IMG/VR virus record: IMGVR_UViG_3300025086_000018
Location: 1 to 63,514 of that record
Source of the DNA: a virus
Reading direction: 5' to 3' (one strand)
Length of the DNA stretch: 63,514 bases
Of this stretch, positions 43,679 to 52,475 are shown piece after piece; within the stretch, counting starts at the first letter, position 1; the number at the start of each line of letters is the position of its first letter. Position numbers and translations under genes: made by a program. A model generated the notes under the pieces. The model had not been told where the DNA came from, did not search any database, and saw only the letters and a list, made by a program, of their open reading frames with translations.

Positions 43679-45241
43679 TTATTTTATAAACCAATTATTA
43701 GTAGATCCATATATGAATTCAAAATATGTATTAACTGCTGGTACTGGCAACCAGTTAGTACTTCTATCAACTTTGTCTATTAAATCACCAGCTGTAGGTG
43801 TAATAACTCTTAATTGATCAGTCTGTGCGTTTTGTGAAGAATACTTAACACCAACTAAATCTCCTACTGAAGGAGAAGAAGGTAACGTTATTACAACAAT
43901 ACCTGTAACATCGCATATAATAAAGTCACCAGCTACAGCGGTATATGAAGCAGTTTTAGTAGTTGGTGTTAAACCACCACCACCACTACCACCTGTTGAT
44001 GCTATTGTTATTTCTGAAGCACTATTTCTAGTTAACGTTATGTTAGCACCTGCTGTAAGTTGAACCGCTGAATCGTCAGTTCCACTTGTTGAATCAAGAT
44101 TAAGAGACACGTTACCACCTGGACCTAAAACTGCAGTGGCATTGAAATCATATGTATCACCAGCCGAAGGCATTGTAACAGTTTTAACATTTGCAGCTGT
44201 AACATGACCTGTGCCATTTGTTGTAACTGTGTCTATAACAGTAAAAGTACCACCACCACCTGGAGAAGCAGAACTAGTTGTATCTGTTCTTGTTGTGTTG
44301 TCATGTTTTATTTCAACCTGCTTGGCTAGTGGTGCACTAGATGTAGTGGTTATATATGTACCTCCAGCAATATCTAAAGTATCTCCATTTGCTATAGCAT
44401 TGTCAGAACCTGCGTCTGCTGCCTGTGTCCATGATGTAGATGCAGCTGCAGCTATAGCATAAGTATTAGCAGCAACATTAGTTATAGTTACATTAGCTCC
44501 TGGTGTAAGAACAGTATTACCTGCTGGTGTACCTGTTAGTGTTTGTAATTCTATTTTACATTGAGTACCAGCACCAGTACTATTGACTAATTGATAAGTG
44601 GTATTAGTATCTGTAGCATCTAAAGTTATATTATCACCACTTACACCTATAGCCATATTAGTACCTGCAACTAGTTTTATAGCACTACTTACGCCACCAC
44701 CTGCGGCAGTTAAATCTATATCAGCATCATTAGAATTCTGGCTTGTAGATAAAGTATATGAAAAATTAGTATCTGTACCTGTTAAAGCTACTTGTTGACT
44801 ACCCGCTATATATGATGCAACTACAGAACCACCACCTACTATTCTAAGACCCGTAGCATCTGTTGCTGTAAATTCCGTTGATCCAGCACCGTTTTTAATT
44901 GGCAAAGAAGTATCATTAGTATCTGTAGCATCAATCTTTAACTCTGAATCACTTTGTCTTGTTATTGTTACATTTGTTCCACCGGTAAATGTTAAAGAAC
45001 CTGAAGCACCACCATATGTATAACCAGTTGGCTGTGTAAAGTCTAAAGTAGGGTTTAATGTTGTTGCGCCTAACCCTATTGAATATGTTGGCCAATTAAG
45101 TATACCTTCAACGTCAGATACTAAAAATTGAACATTATCTGGACCTCCAGAATTATCGTAACCTACAAAGTAAGTACTTGCTCTAGCAGGAGTAAATGAA
45201 CCACCGGGTGCTGTAAATCCTGAAAACTTTATATTTGCCAT
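43679..45241 (-). CDS. Repetitive tail fibre-like protein, 520 aa
   Basis: The protein is built of repeats of the type G-x-N-[VI]-T-[IL] ... I-x-A-T-D-T-N-[DT]-T, seen at least five times, plus a Gly-rich hinge (GGSGGGGLTP) before a compact C-terminal domain ending FIYGSTNNWFIK. This is typical of trimeric beta-helical fibres with a separate tip. The repeat region may mediate length variation. Receptor binding is inferred. Confidence 0.7.
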   Translation of the reverse strand: MANIKFSGFTAPGGSFTPARASTYFVGYDNSGGPDNVQFLVSDVEGILNWPTYSIGLGATTLNPTLDFTQPTGYTYGGASGSLTFTGGTNVTITRQSDSELKIDATDTNDTSLPIKNGAGSTEFTATDATGLRIVGGGSVVASYIAGSQQVALTGTDTNFSYTLSTSQNSNDADIDLTAAGGGVSSAIKLVAGTNMAIGVSGDNITLDATDTNTTYQLVNSTGAGTQCKIELQTLTGTPAGNTVLTPGANVTITNVAANTYAIAAAASTSWTQAADAGSDNAIANGDTLDIAGGTYITTTSSAPLAKQVEIKHDNTTRTDTTSSASPGGGGTFTVIDTVTTNGTGHVTAANVKTVTMPSAGDTYDFNATAVLGPGGNVSLNLDSTSGTDDSAVQLTAGANITLTRNSASEITIASTGGSGGGGLTPTTKTASYTAVAGDFIICDVTGIVVITLPSSPSVGDLVGVKYSSQNAQTDQLRVITPTAGDLIDKVDRSTNWLPVPAVNTYFEFIYGSTNNWFIK

Positions 45242-45242
45242 A

Positions 45243-45416
45243 TTAAGGTGCTATTTCGCTTTTCATTAAATTTGTTAAACCTGTCTCTTGAGCTATAAAA
45301 GGATATAGACTATTGTTCTCAGGTATTATAAAAAATGTTTCTGGAGGTGTAACTCCTCCACCGTCTACCTGCTTCCACCAAGGTATAGCATTGACATTGC
45401 CTTGAGTGGTAGGCAT
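45243..45416 (-). CDS. Small Pro-rich protein, 57 aa
   Basis: The ATG overlaps the stop of the 189-residue gene (TAATG) and the stop precedes the fibre gene by one base. The product (MPTTQGNVNAIPWWKQVDGG...) is short, with a PWW motif. It fills the gap exactly, so it is likely real. It may be a fibre attachment or assembly factor; no family is recognised. Confidence 0.6.
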   Translation of the reverse strand: MPTTQGNVNAIPWWKQVDGGGVTPPETFFIIPENNSLYPFIAQETGLTNLMKSEIAP

Positions 45417-45985
45417 TAGTAAAGAGCTATTATTTCTAAATCACTATCACTACCAGCAGCGCTTGTCCAAGCAACAACTTTCTTAACCAATATTGGTAGA
45501 AATGTTCCAGCTTTAACACCTATAAAATTAGCTGTGTGAGCTGGTCCAGAAGTAGCATATAAATTACCAGATTCCATAACTACCGATAGTTCAGTTAAAT
45601 CTGCTGTAACATATAAACTAGCTCCTCTAACATCTGTGTCTGGTAAATTAGTCTCTGTTACAAAAGCTGAAAATCCAGTTCCAGTACCTGAAGTTGCACT
45701 TTGACTATATGATGTACCTATAGTACCACCTTTACCGTAAGGTTGAGAACCTGAAGCAGTAGAGTTAGGTACTAGCATAACACCAGTGACTACTCCTTCA
45801 ATAGCTTCTGTTACTTTTAAATCACAAGCTACAGTAGCTAGTGTAATAATATCTCCTGCATTGTGTCCTGTTCCACCTGCGTTTATTTCTACTTTACTAA
45901 CTGAGTCTAAAGCCACCGGTATAGCATCATGCCCAAATACCCTAGCTTGTGCAGCCCAATTACCTTGTACACTTGTACTTGCCAT
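45416..45985 (-). CDS. Virion appendage protein, 189 aa
   Basis: Gly/Ala/Thr/Val-rich beta protein with VSKVEINAGGTGHNAGDIIT near the N-terminus, a glycine-turn repeat common in phage decoration and fibre proteins (a similar 'GDGYKAGDTLTF' segment occurs in the 200-residue capsid-associated protein A). It follows the holin gene by five bases. Structural role inferred. Confidence 0.55.
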   Translation of the reverse strand: MASTSVQGNWAAQARVFGHDAIPVALDSVSKVEINAGGTGHNAGDIITLATVACDLKVTEAIEGVVTGVMLVPNSTASGSQPYGKGGTIGTSYSQSATSGTGTGFSAFVTETNLPDTDVRGASLYVTADLTELSVVMESGNLYATSGPAHTANFIGVKAGTFLPILVKKVVAWTSAAGSDSDLEIIALY

Positions 45986-45990
45986 CGTTT

Positions 45991-46452
45991 TTAATTTTTA
46001 ATTTTTGTTATTTTTTCAGCACCTCTAGATCCAAAGTATGCTACATATACTGTAAGTAGTAAGGCTTCTAATAATGAAACCCAACCTTCTTTTATTTCTA
46101 ATAGTATAGTTGAATCTAATACTATAAATATTGTCATAGCTAAAGTAAGAAATATAAGCGTCATAGGTCTTGTGTTCTTACTTAGCCATGAATCACTCTT
46201 CATATCACTAGCCCATCTCTCTGAGATATTATTCATCTCAGCTATGTCTTGTTCTAAAAGTTTCATAGCCATTTCCTTATCAGCGGCTTTAATACTTTTA
46301 TCATTTGTTATAAGATTTTTTACTATACCATATGCACCATTATCTGGCAATATATCTCCTACAGCATTTAAAATCTTAGGTGCTTTGTTTTTAAGAAAAG
46401 CACCTATCTTTGTATCTTTGAATTTTTTCTTATTCTTTGAGTTAGTTTTCAT
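45991..46452 (-). CDS. Holin, 3TM type, 153 aa
   Basis: A charged N-terminus and amphipathic helix (DKEMAMKLLEQDIAEMNNIS) are followed by SWLSKNTRPMTLIFLTLAMT, a hydrophobic span, then LLEALLLTVYVAYFGSRGAEK. This is the layout of the 'phage holin, 3TMs' family: soluble N-domain, RP-containing turn, two to three membrane spans and a GSRG motif. It would form the membrane lesion releasing the amidase. Its gene overlaps the candidate metallopeptidase gene by 11 bases. Confidence 0.75.
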   Translation of the reverse strand: MKTNSKNKKKFKDTKIGAFLKNKAPKILNAVGDILPDNGAYGIVKNLITNDKSIKAADKEMAMKLLEQDIAEMNNISERWASDMKSDSWLSKNTRPMTLIFLTLAMTIFIVLDSTILLEIKEGWVSLLEALLLTVYVAYFGSRGAEKITKIKN

Positions 46453-47308
46453 CTAGCGGGTTTGGATTAGTTTTAACATAGTCACTATCATCAAATTTCC
46501 ATGTATAACCACCTTTTTCATAAATAGCCATATCATCTAACTTCTTTTGTTGTTCTGGTGTTGAGATATCGTATTGCCTTTGTAATTTCCACTGAATATA
46601 GTCTTTACTATTATAACCCCATCTTTGTCTAGCATCTGTATCAGTAAAATTTCTATCTTCTGTATTCATCTTCCACAAGCCTTTCATGTTGTTAGGTGTT
46701 TTTACAATTGTCTTTTTATCTGTAGATTTCACCTTATCCCCTTCCGCTGCTATCTTTTTTTCAGCATCACTAACACCTATAATGTTTGATTCATCATCCT
46801 GTCTTGGTGAATACCACTTTTTCATAGATGGACCAAAGTCTTCACTCATATTTACCTCGTCAGAGTCAGCCCCGCTTTTAGTTCCAATCTCGTTAAAGCC
46901 TGGTGATTGATAATGTTTTGGTTTTATCTCTAAAGTATTAGGATCTTTCTTAGCTCCAGCTTCATACGCTGGTTTTTCGTATGGTAAGTTTTTGTCAGCT
47001 TCATTAAAACCTGGTGCGTTTCTATCATGAAATTTACCTTTGTATGTAACACCTGCTGGACCATAATCTAATTCAGGTTTACCATTTTTATCTTTCTTAA
47101 GCATAGACTTTAGATGTTCACCTTCATGATGTCTAGCTGTTTCTCTAGTTTCTGAATCGTGATCATTCTTATTGTATATTATACTAAAGTTTTTATTAGC
47201 TCTAGCAACAGGTTGAGGTGAGCTATCTTTCTGATTATCATACTGGAAAGCTACCTCATACTGTGGTACGTTATCTATTCTAAATGGTGCTTGTAATTTA
47301 AAACCCAT
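46442..47308 (-). CDS. Putative zinc metallopeptidase in the lysis region, 288 aa
   Basis: HEGEH at residues 61-65 (RHHEGEHLKSML) is an HExxH zinc motif, and PAYEAGAK downstream could supply the third ligand Glu. The remainder is hydrophilic, with FNEADKNLPYEKP and repeated 'PGFNE' segments (NAPGFNEAD and QSPGFNEIG). It lies between holin and other small lysis-region genes, so a wall or protein-processing role is possible. Only the motif and position support the call. Confidence 0.5.
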   Translation of the reverse strand: MGFKLQAPFRIDNVPQYEVAFQYDNQKDSSPQPVARANKNFSIIYNKNDHDSETRETARHHEGEHLKSMLKKDKNGKPELDYGPAGVTYKGKFHDRNAPGFNEADKNLPYEKPAYEAGAKKDPNTLEIKPKHYQSPGFNEIGTKSGADSDEVNMSEDFGPSMKKWYSPRQDDESNIIGVSDAEKKIAAEGDKVKSTDKKTIVKTPNNMKGLWKMNTEDRNFTDTDARQRWGYNSKDYIQWKLQRQYDISTPEQQKKLDDMAIYEKGGYTWKFDDSDYVKTNPNPLDEN

Positions 47309-47466
47309 TAGTCTGTTTTAAAAGCTAATAACATTTCTCTTAACCCCATACCAAACGCAATACCAGAATACAACGCGTGTCCTTCTAATAATAACATTGA
47401 TCCTACAATTGCACAAGCAATAGCTTTTGAAAGTGGGTGATTAATTAACATTTTCATCTTTTCCAT
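47308..47466 (-). CDS. Small membrane protein, 52 aa
   Basis: A central hydrophobic helix (AIACAIVGSMLLLEGHALYS) is flanked by Lys and Arg. I chose the ATG at 47466 because the longer frame to 47577 runs through the basic-protein gene. It abuts the metallopeptidase gene. A possible accessory holin or membrane factor. Confidence 0.6.
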   Translation of the reverse strand: MEKMKMLINHPLSKAIACAIVGSMLLLEGHALYSGIAFGMGLREMLLAFKTD

Positions 47467-47476
47467 AATAATTATT

Positions 47477-47998
47477 TTAACATTTCCATCTTTTCCTAGC
47501 AGCTTTACCTCTAGGACCTGTCCAACTTCTTGATCTAGCACAAAACGACTTTCTACGTTTAGCTGCTTTACTACCACGCTTAACTTTGCCTGTTACAGCA
47601 GTTTTAAGTTTACTGCCTGGATTATTTTTTCTATATCTTTTAACTCCTTTGCTGGTCATACCAGCTCCTTCTTTTGTAGATAAAAAGTTTCTATTTTTAC
47701 CTTTAGTAGTCTTTCTAACTTTCTTTCCTTTTTTCCTACCGAAATTTAATTTCTTCTTGCCGTAAGCTGCTGGAGCTCCACAATCTTCCCCAGTCTCTAC
47801 ATTTTTCCAGTCTTCTTTCTTAAACCAATCTCTTAATGTAGCACCAGGCTTTCTAGCGGATTTAACATTTGACTTGCTACTACGCTTTTGCTTGCCTTGA
47901 TTAGCTGCTGATTTCTTAGCATTAACTACCTTGTTCTTCTCAGCTGTACTCATGCTGGCTATTTTAGCTTTTGGTAAACAAACTTTTCTAGTAGCCAT
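47477..47998 (-). CDS. Very basic protein, 173 aa
   Basis: About one third of residues are Lys or Arg. Segments TSKGVKRYRKNNPGSKLKTA, VTGKVKRGSKAAKRRKSFCA and RKRWKC-end are characteristic of a small family of basic proteins shared by phages and algal viruses. ARKPGATLRDWFKKEDW is a second conserved patch. It could bind virion DNA. The TAATG overlap with the next upstream gene shows coupling. Confidence 0.65.
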   Translation of the reverse strand: MATRKVCLPKAKIASMSTAEKNKVVNAKKSAANQGKQKRSSKSNVKSARKPGATLRDWFKKEDWKNVETGEDCGAPAAYGKKKLNFGRKKGKKVRKTTKGKNRNFLSTKEGAGMTSKGVKRYRKNNPGSKLKTAVTGKVKRGSKAAKRRKSFCARSRSWTGPRGKAARKRWKC

Positions 47999-48138
47999 TA
48001 TTTCTTTTTATTACGACATTGAACTAATTGGCCAGAAGCGTAAGCGCTTGGCCATACTTTTACTCTTGCTTTTACTTTGTGATAGCAAGCGTCTTTTTTA
48101 CCTTTCTTCTTTTTAGCTTTACTTCTTTTTCTTGCCAT
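47998..48138 (-). CDS. Small basic protein with PSAYASG motif, 46 aa
   Basis: MARKRSKAKKKKGKKDACYH... goes on with a compact KVWPSAYASGQLVQCR segment of a kind also seen in other viral basic proteins. Two Cys flank it. Start and stop overlap neighbouring genes by one base and 20 bases. It is likely a functional partner of the 173-residue basic protein. Function unknown. Confidence 0.6.
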   Translation of the reverse strand: MARKRSKAKKKKGKKDACYHKVKARVKVWPSAYASGQLVQCRNKKK

Positions 48139-48403
48139 CTGTTAACTCTTTATCGATTTGTCTGCACCAGTCTCTAAGCTCCTTAACCTCACTTTCTAAT
48201 CTATTAATATGGTCTGTGTGCCAATCTTGTTTTAAATCATACTCTATTCTATCTATAACAGCTTCAGGTAAAGCTTTAGCATCTGATATATCATCTTGTA
48301 AGGTAAAATACATACCTACAAAAGAAGCGGTTATTACTATTATACTTACTATGGTTTTAAGATCTATCTTAAATTCCGTTCCTTCAGAGATTTTTATACT
48401 CAT
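48119..48403 (-). CDS. Membrane-anchored coiled-coil protein (spanin-like?), 94 aa
   Basis: One membrane span (IVSIIVITASFVGMYFTL) near the N-terminus is followed by a charged helical domain (HINRLESEVKELRDWCRQID) and a Lys tail. This is the topology of an inner-membrane spanin. Its place directly downstream of the amidase supports this, but no outer-membrane partner is evident. I chose the ATG at 48403 over one at 48439 to limit overlap with the amidase gene. Confidence 0.5.
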   Translation of the reverse strand: MSIKISEGTEFKIDLKTIVSIIVITASFVGMYFTLQDDISDAKALPEAVIDRIEYDLKQDWHTDHINRLESEVKELRDWCRQIDKELTDGKKKK

Positions 48404-48797
48404 TAGTTGCATCAAATGATGGGCATGCTTTGTTAGCAAAATCCCTGTGTGAATGTATTGTAGCTTCAGGATACATTGCCTTAAGTGTTCTTAGCACTGC
48501 TAGCAAACTATCTTCTTGTTCTTCTGTTCTAGTATCTTTCGGGGTCTTACCATCAACTTCAACGCCTCCGCAATAACAAATTCCGATTGAGTTTCTATTC
48601 TGACCCTTCGTGTGCGCCCCGATTTTAGCTATATCTCTACCTTTATATATATCACCATGTAGGTCAATATAGAAATGATAGCCTATGTCACTCCAACCTC
48701 TACCGTCAACGTGCCAACTTCTTATAGTATCTACAGAAATATTTTGGCCTTCTCTAGTAGCAGAGCAATGTACGATAATCTTATTTATTTGTCTCAT
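48384..48797 (-). CDS. N-acetylmuramoyl-L-alanine amidase (T7 lysozyme-like endolysin)
   Basis: This 137-residue amidase_2/PGRP-fold enzyme cuts between MurNAc and L-Ala of peptidoglycan. It has the zinc ligands H10 (IIVHCSAT), H117 (IHSHRDF) and C125 (NKACPSFD), plus Y40 and K123, equivalent to T7 lysozyme residues H17, H122, C130, Y46 and K128. GAHTKGQNRNSIGICYCGG is the family's central motif. It lacks a signal peptide, so a holin is needed. Confidence 0.92.
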   Translation of the reverse strand: MRQINKIIVHCSATREGQNISVDTIRSWHVDGRGWSDIGYHFYIDLHGDIYKGRDIAKIGAHTKGQNRNSIGICYCGGVEVDGKTPKDTRTEEQEDSLLAVLRTLKAMYPEATIHSHRDFANKACPSFDATNEYKNL

Positions 48798-49159
48798 TTT
48801 AAATCTCTTCTTTGAGATGGAAAACTTCTATTGAGCATATTCTCTCTGATTTCAGCTGCGTTCATATTTTCAGTTTCATCAAGATCAGTTGGTTTATAAT
48901 TGACACTGTTATTTTTTCTTCTTAATGCTTCTGCCGCTTCTTTTTCTTTTTGCTCTAATATATCTTTTTGCGCTGCTTTATATTTTTCGTTTTTTTCAAC
49001 AAGTTCTTTAGGAGGTTTTGGTAAATCAACCCCAGTAGATCCTTTGTTCTCTTTATCTTCGCCGCCTGGTGCTGCCATTGGTCCATGAAATTGTTTCAAT
49101 GGATTTCTAACTTTAAGCATGTTTGAGTGCATACGACTTAAATCTTTTCTTTTAGCCAT
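48794..49159 (-). CDS. Charged hypothetical protein, 121 aa
   Basis: Lys/Glu-rich, mainly helical (ELVEKNEKYKAAQKDILEQK, EKEAAEALRRKNNSVNYKPT), overlapping the amidase start by four bases. It has no membrane span. It might be a virion or lysis-regulation component. No family is recognised. Confidence 0.55.
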   Translation of the reverse strand: MAKRKDLSRMHSNMLKVRNPLKQFHGPMAAPGGEDKENKGSTGVDLPKPPKELVEKNEKYKAAQKDILEQKEKEAAEALRRKNNSVNYKPTDLDETENMNAAEIRENMLNRSFPSQRRDLK

Positions 49160-49313
49160 TATCTTTATTTTTTAACTTCCACCATCTATGAGCAGTATAC
49201 CCAATAGTTACTAAAAGTAAAGTTATTTTTAATACAGGCTCTAACCAATCAAAACTTGCGATCGTGAAAGAAGTTATATTAAAACAATATAACTTTAAAT
49301 CATCGATGCCCAT
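49152..49313 (-). CDS. Small holin-like membrane protein, 53 aa
   Basis: MGIDDLKLYCFNITSFTIAS is followed by DWLEPVLKITLLLVTIGYTA and HRWWKLKNKDNG, one membrane helix with a basic cytoplasmic tail. Such small one-span proteins beside an amidase are often holin-like in marine phages. It overlaps both neighbours (TAATG at its 5' end). The 3TM protein at 45991 is the stronger holin candidate. Confidence 0.6.
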   Translation of the reverse strand: MGIDDLKLYCFNITSFTIASFDWLEPVLKITLLLVTIGYTAHRWWKLKNKDNG

Positions 49314-49480
49314 TATTTATTTGCGTTGAGAGCTGCGTTTCCTTTATATTCTATGTTGTCAAACCTTACTGTTGACGCGATAAATGGATTTCTAGAAACC
49401 ATTGTTCTAGTTCCTAGTGGTTTACATCCACATTTTAATTTTTTACCTGCTGGTGCTTGATATTCTCCGTAACTTGGCAT
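49313..49480 (-). CDS. Small protein with CGC motif, 55 aa
   Basis: MPSYGEYQAPAGKKLKCGCK... has a Lys-Cys-Gly-Cys-Lys patch and a beta-rich remainder (NPFIASTVRFDNIEYKGNAA). It is joined by TAATG to the holin-like gene. No function is recognised. Confidence 0.55.
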   Translation of the reverse strand: MPSYGEYQAPAGKKLKCGCKPLGTRTMVSRNPFIASTVRFDNIEYKGNAALNANK

Positions 49481-49538
49481 AACTATTTGTTTAATTTGTT
49501 TAACATATTTGTATTAATATAATTACATTATTATATTA

Positions 49539-51431
49539 TTATTTACCCATTCTTGCTTTTTGTTTTGCTGTAGCTCCTGCACCTCCACCCAGTCGTTTAT
49601 AATTAGCTATTTTACCAGCAATTTTAGTAGCAGCTGTTTCTGACTTACCTTCTTTTTTTAATTTACTAACTAAACCTTTAAAACTACCTGGTTGATCGTA
49701 CTCTGCTTTCCCTCTAGTACCTTTACTTGTTTGTCTAGCAAATTTCTTACTAAGGCGTTTAGCTTTTCTAGTACCACCTAAAGCTGTTTTAGTTTTTGTT
49801 TTTCCTTTTTTATTTGTCTTAGAATATGTTACAGTATTAGGGGTTTCAGCTTTTTTTCTTTGCCCAAAATCACCTTGATTATCCATTTTAATAACCTGAT
49901 TATTTTCCATCTCTCCCTTTTTCATTTCATCTCCACCAAGCATACGTTTTTTAGTTGTTAAACTAACTGACGCTCCTCTTTTAGTAGTACCTGAGCTTTT
50001 CTTTTTATCCCACGCAGCACCATGTCTACCATACGCTGGACCATCTCCATGTTTTTCTTTATCGTATTTCATATCTCCAGCTAATTTAGATATATGCTTT
50101 TCATCAGCTGTCATATCTATATCACTTTTGTTATGTTTAGAATCATAGTCAATATCTTTCTTTAAGTATTCAATATGAGCCGCATTATCTCTTTCAGCTG
50201 CCTTGTAGTTAGATTTATTAACTCTAGTATCATTTGCATACTTACCTTTACTAACATGATAGTGACTAGCTGGAGCAGAATCTACAGCTGATTTAAAATT
50301 CGGATTATCATCTAATTTACCATCTGCTGAAGCTTTCCTTAATCCAGAATTAAATTCAGGACCGTCATACATTGGCATACCATACATTGCCATTTGACTT
50401 TGGTTAAAAGTTTGATCTAAACCACCCATTGGTTTGTTAGGTGTATTAGCTGGATTTACTTGACCCATACCATCAGCTGTTTGATCTGGCATACCAGAGC
50501 TAGCTATATTACCAAACTTGTCATTTCTTTGTTGAGTAGAAAATGCAACTTTATTATCTGGCTGTACTATATTAGGATTGTTTTCTAATACACCAGAGTT
50601 CATTGGTCGACCTTGATTATACATAGCCGGTCTAGTTTCTTCGCTATCTATGTTTGGCATATTCTTGCCTTGTTTAAATAAGTTTTTAGGTCTCATATCT
50701 TTATACATTTTTGGAGTAATTCCATATTTTTGGTTAAGCATTGATTGTTCAGTGTCAAATTCAAATTCTTCTCTTTCGTTAACGGGGCTTTCTTTAATTT
50801 TACCATCAACAATTCCAAATTTATCTTGTTGTTTTTTATCAAATTCAGCTTGCGCTCTTTTCCTATCGTTTTTAGATTTAAGATTTTTATCGATCTTTTT
50901 AATTTTTTTATCTATTTGACGATTATCTTTTTTAATTATCTTGTCGTTTGCTTTTTCATCTTTAGCATCTTGTTCAGATTGTCTAAGTCTATCTCTTTCT
51001 TTAATAGCAGCATTTAACATCTCTGTTCTTTCTTCGTCTAACCCTCTTTTTCTATCATCTCTTTTAAACTGTCTGATAGCTTTGTTAATACCTCTTTTAG
51101 TTTGTCTACCTTTTTGTCTTTCTTTTTTTAGACTATTACCTTCATTAATAAAGTCTTGAACTCTTTGAGCATTCTTAGCTTTTTCTAAAGTTTTATCATT
51201 TATTGATTTTACGTTCTCGCCTTTTTTAATTACACCTTCTTCTTTACTTCCACTCTTGTTACTTTGGTCTTCTGTAATTTGCTCACCATCTGCTTTAGAA
51301 TCTACTATATTACTTAGATCAGGCATGTTAAACTCTAATGCGTTATAGTTTTTAGTAGTTCTCTTTGGATCTCTATATCCAGAAGGTCCGTAATTTATTT
51401 TACCAGGGTTTCTGTCTTGTTTATAAGCCAT
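49539..51431 (-). CDS. Low-complexity basic virion protein candidate, about 630 aa
   Basis: The sequence is dominated by Lys, Asp, Asn, Gln and Met, with a helical charged N-terminal third (KKERQKGRQTKRGINKAIRQ) and a Lys/Gly-rich C-terminus (LGGGAGATAKQKARMGK). I chose the ATG at 51431 (MAYKQDRNPGK) over one at 51458 because it limits overlap with the upstream gene. The composition suggests a DNA-associated or disordered virion component. No family is recognised. Confidence 0.55.
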   Translation of the reverse strand: MAYKQDRNPGKINYGPSGYRDPKRTTKNYNALEFNMPDLSNIVDSKADGEQITEDQSNKSGSKEEGVIKKGENVKSINDKTLEKAKNAQRVQDFINEGNSLKKERQKGRQTKRGINKAIRQFKRDDRKRGLDEERTEMLNAAIKERDRLRQSEQDAKDEKANDKIIKKDNRQIDKKIKKIDKNLKSKNDRKRAQAEFDKKQQDKFGIVDGKIKESPVNEREEFEFDTEQSMLNQKYGITPKMYKDMRPKNLFKQGKNMPNIDSEETRPAMYNQGRPMNSGVLENNPNIVQPDNKVAFSTQQRNDKFGNIASSGMPDQTADGMGQVNPANTPNKPMGGLDQTFNQSQMAMYGMPMYDGPEFNSGLRKASADGKLDDNPNFKSAVDSAPASHYHVSKGKYANDTRVNKSNYKAAERDNAAHIEYLKKDIDYDSKHNKSDIDMTADEKHISKLAGDMKYDKEKHGDGPAYGRHGAAWDKKKSSGTTKRGASVSLTTKKRMLGGDEMKKGEMENNQVIKMDNQGDFGQRKKAETPNTVTYSKTNKKGKTKTKTALGGTRKAKRLSKKFARQTSKGTRGKAEYDQPGSFKGLVSKLKKEGKSETAATKIAGKIANYKRLGGGAGATAKQKARMGK

Positions 51432-51864
51432 TTGATCTTGTTTTATCTTTATTAACAAAGGTTACAGATCTTGAAGTAACCTTATTTATATATGTATTTT
51501 TAGAATCTATCTTCTTAGTTGGCATGTCTTCTTCACCAAGCATTATACGGTACATACGTGATATCAGTTGTTTACACTTTACGGATACTTTATATATATG
51601 ATATTTTTGAGTTGTGCGGTTTCTTTTTCTCCACACGGTAATCCACCCTTGTTTCAATAGTCTGTTCCAGCGTCTATTATCCCAACTATATGAATACGTA
51701 CCTTTTTTAAAATCATCTTTTGTAAATAGGCTTATAGCTTCTAAGTATATCAACAACTCTAAGTCTGCATCGTTTAGATCATAGCTCTTGCAAGCCCATT
51801 TACGTATTATTCTATAATGCTTAAGTAAGTTTAATTCTTTTAAATCTTTAGAGTTTAATCTCAT
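51421..51864 (-). CDS. Winged-helix-like DNA-binding protein candidate, 147 aa
   Basis: Segments LKHYRIIRKWACKSYDLNDA, DLELLIYLEAISLFTKDDFK, RWNRLLKQGWITVWRKRN and RTTQKYHIYKVSVKCKQLIS follow the helix, recognition-helix and beta-wing order of MarR-type winged helices. A late-gene regulator or DNA-binding virion protein are options. The start at 51864 overlaps the previous stop (TAATG). Fold call is by eye. Confidence 0.5.
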   Translation of the reverse strand: MRLNSKDLKELNLLKHYRIIRKWACKSYDLNDADLELLIYLEAISLFTKDDFKKGTYSYSWDNRRWNRLLKQGWITVWRKRNRTTQKYHIYKVSVKCKQLISRMYRIMLGEEDMPTKKIDSKNTYINKVTSRSVTFVNKDKTRSNGL

Positions 51865-52475
51865 TAACACTTACCTTTTCTCTTTTTTCTTTTTGTACAT
51901 CTTCCAACACCTAAGAATTTACCAACTTTAGTTTTTCCAAAGTTTTCTTTCTTCTTAGCTCTATTTGCTTTACGTATACTTTTCTTATCTCCTCTGAAGT
52001 TTTTTCTAGCAGCTTTGTTACATTGTCTTTTTGCTTTTCCTTTAAGACCTACACATTTAGCTTTCATTGCTGCTTTTTCTTCTTTAGCTGCGTTTTTAGC
52101 ATCACGCTTAGCTGCTCTTCTAGCTTTACCTCCTCTTTCAGCATCTGCTATATTAGCACCTTGACTTAAAGCTTCTCTTTCATTTTCAGCTGCTATAGCT
52201 TCTTCTTCTGCTTTCTTAGCTGCTGCTTCTTCTTCTTGCTTAGCTTTCATTTCTTCGCCTTCTTCCTTAGATCTTGCTAACCAATTTTTTCTAGAGTCGT
52301 TTCTAAATGAACTACCTACCTTAGGTGGAATGTCATCACTAGGAGATTTCATAACATCTTTTAATTTCTCCGCCATCTCGTTCTTCTTTGCTTCAAGATC
52401 GAACAAGCTGGACATTATGCCAAATCCTGCGGGTTGTTGAAATTTTACTATCTTACGACTCTTTAATAAACTCAT
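51864..52475 (-). CDS. Lys/Ala-rich protein with Cys-basic tail, 203 aa
   Basis: The middle is a long Ala/Glu/Lys helix (EEEAAAKKAEEEAIAAENER), the C-terminal half is strongly basic with four Cys (KCVGLKGKAKRQC, GRCTKRKKRKGKC). The Cys spacing could be structural or metal-binding. It overlaps groES by four bases. No family is recognised. Confidence 0.55.
   Translation of the reverse strand: MSLLKSRKIVKFQQPAGFGIMSSLFDLEAKKNEMAEKLKDVMKSPSDDIPPKVGSSFRNDSRKNWLARSKEEGEEMKAKQEEEAAAKKAEEEAIAAENEREALSQGANIADAERGGKARRAAKRDAKNAAKEEKAAMKAKCVGLKGKAKRQCNKAARKNFRGDKKSIRKANRAKKKENFGKTKVGKFLGVGRCTKRKKRKGKC

Noticed and set aside
47467-47577. N-terminal extension of the 52-residue membrane protein
   Set aside because: The extra residues overlap the basic-protein gene in another frame, and the ATG at 47466 gives a normal membrane protein.
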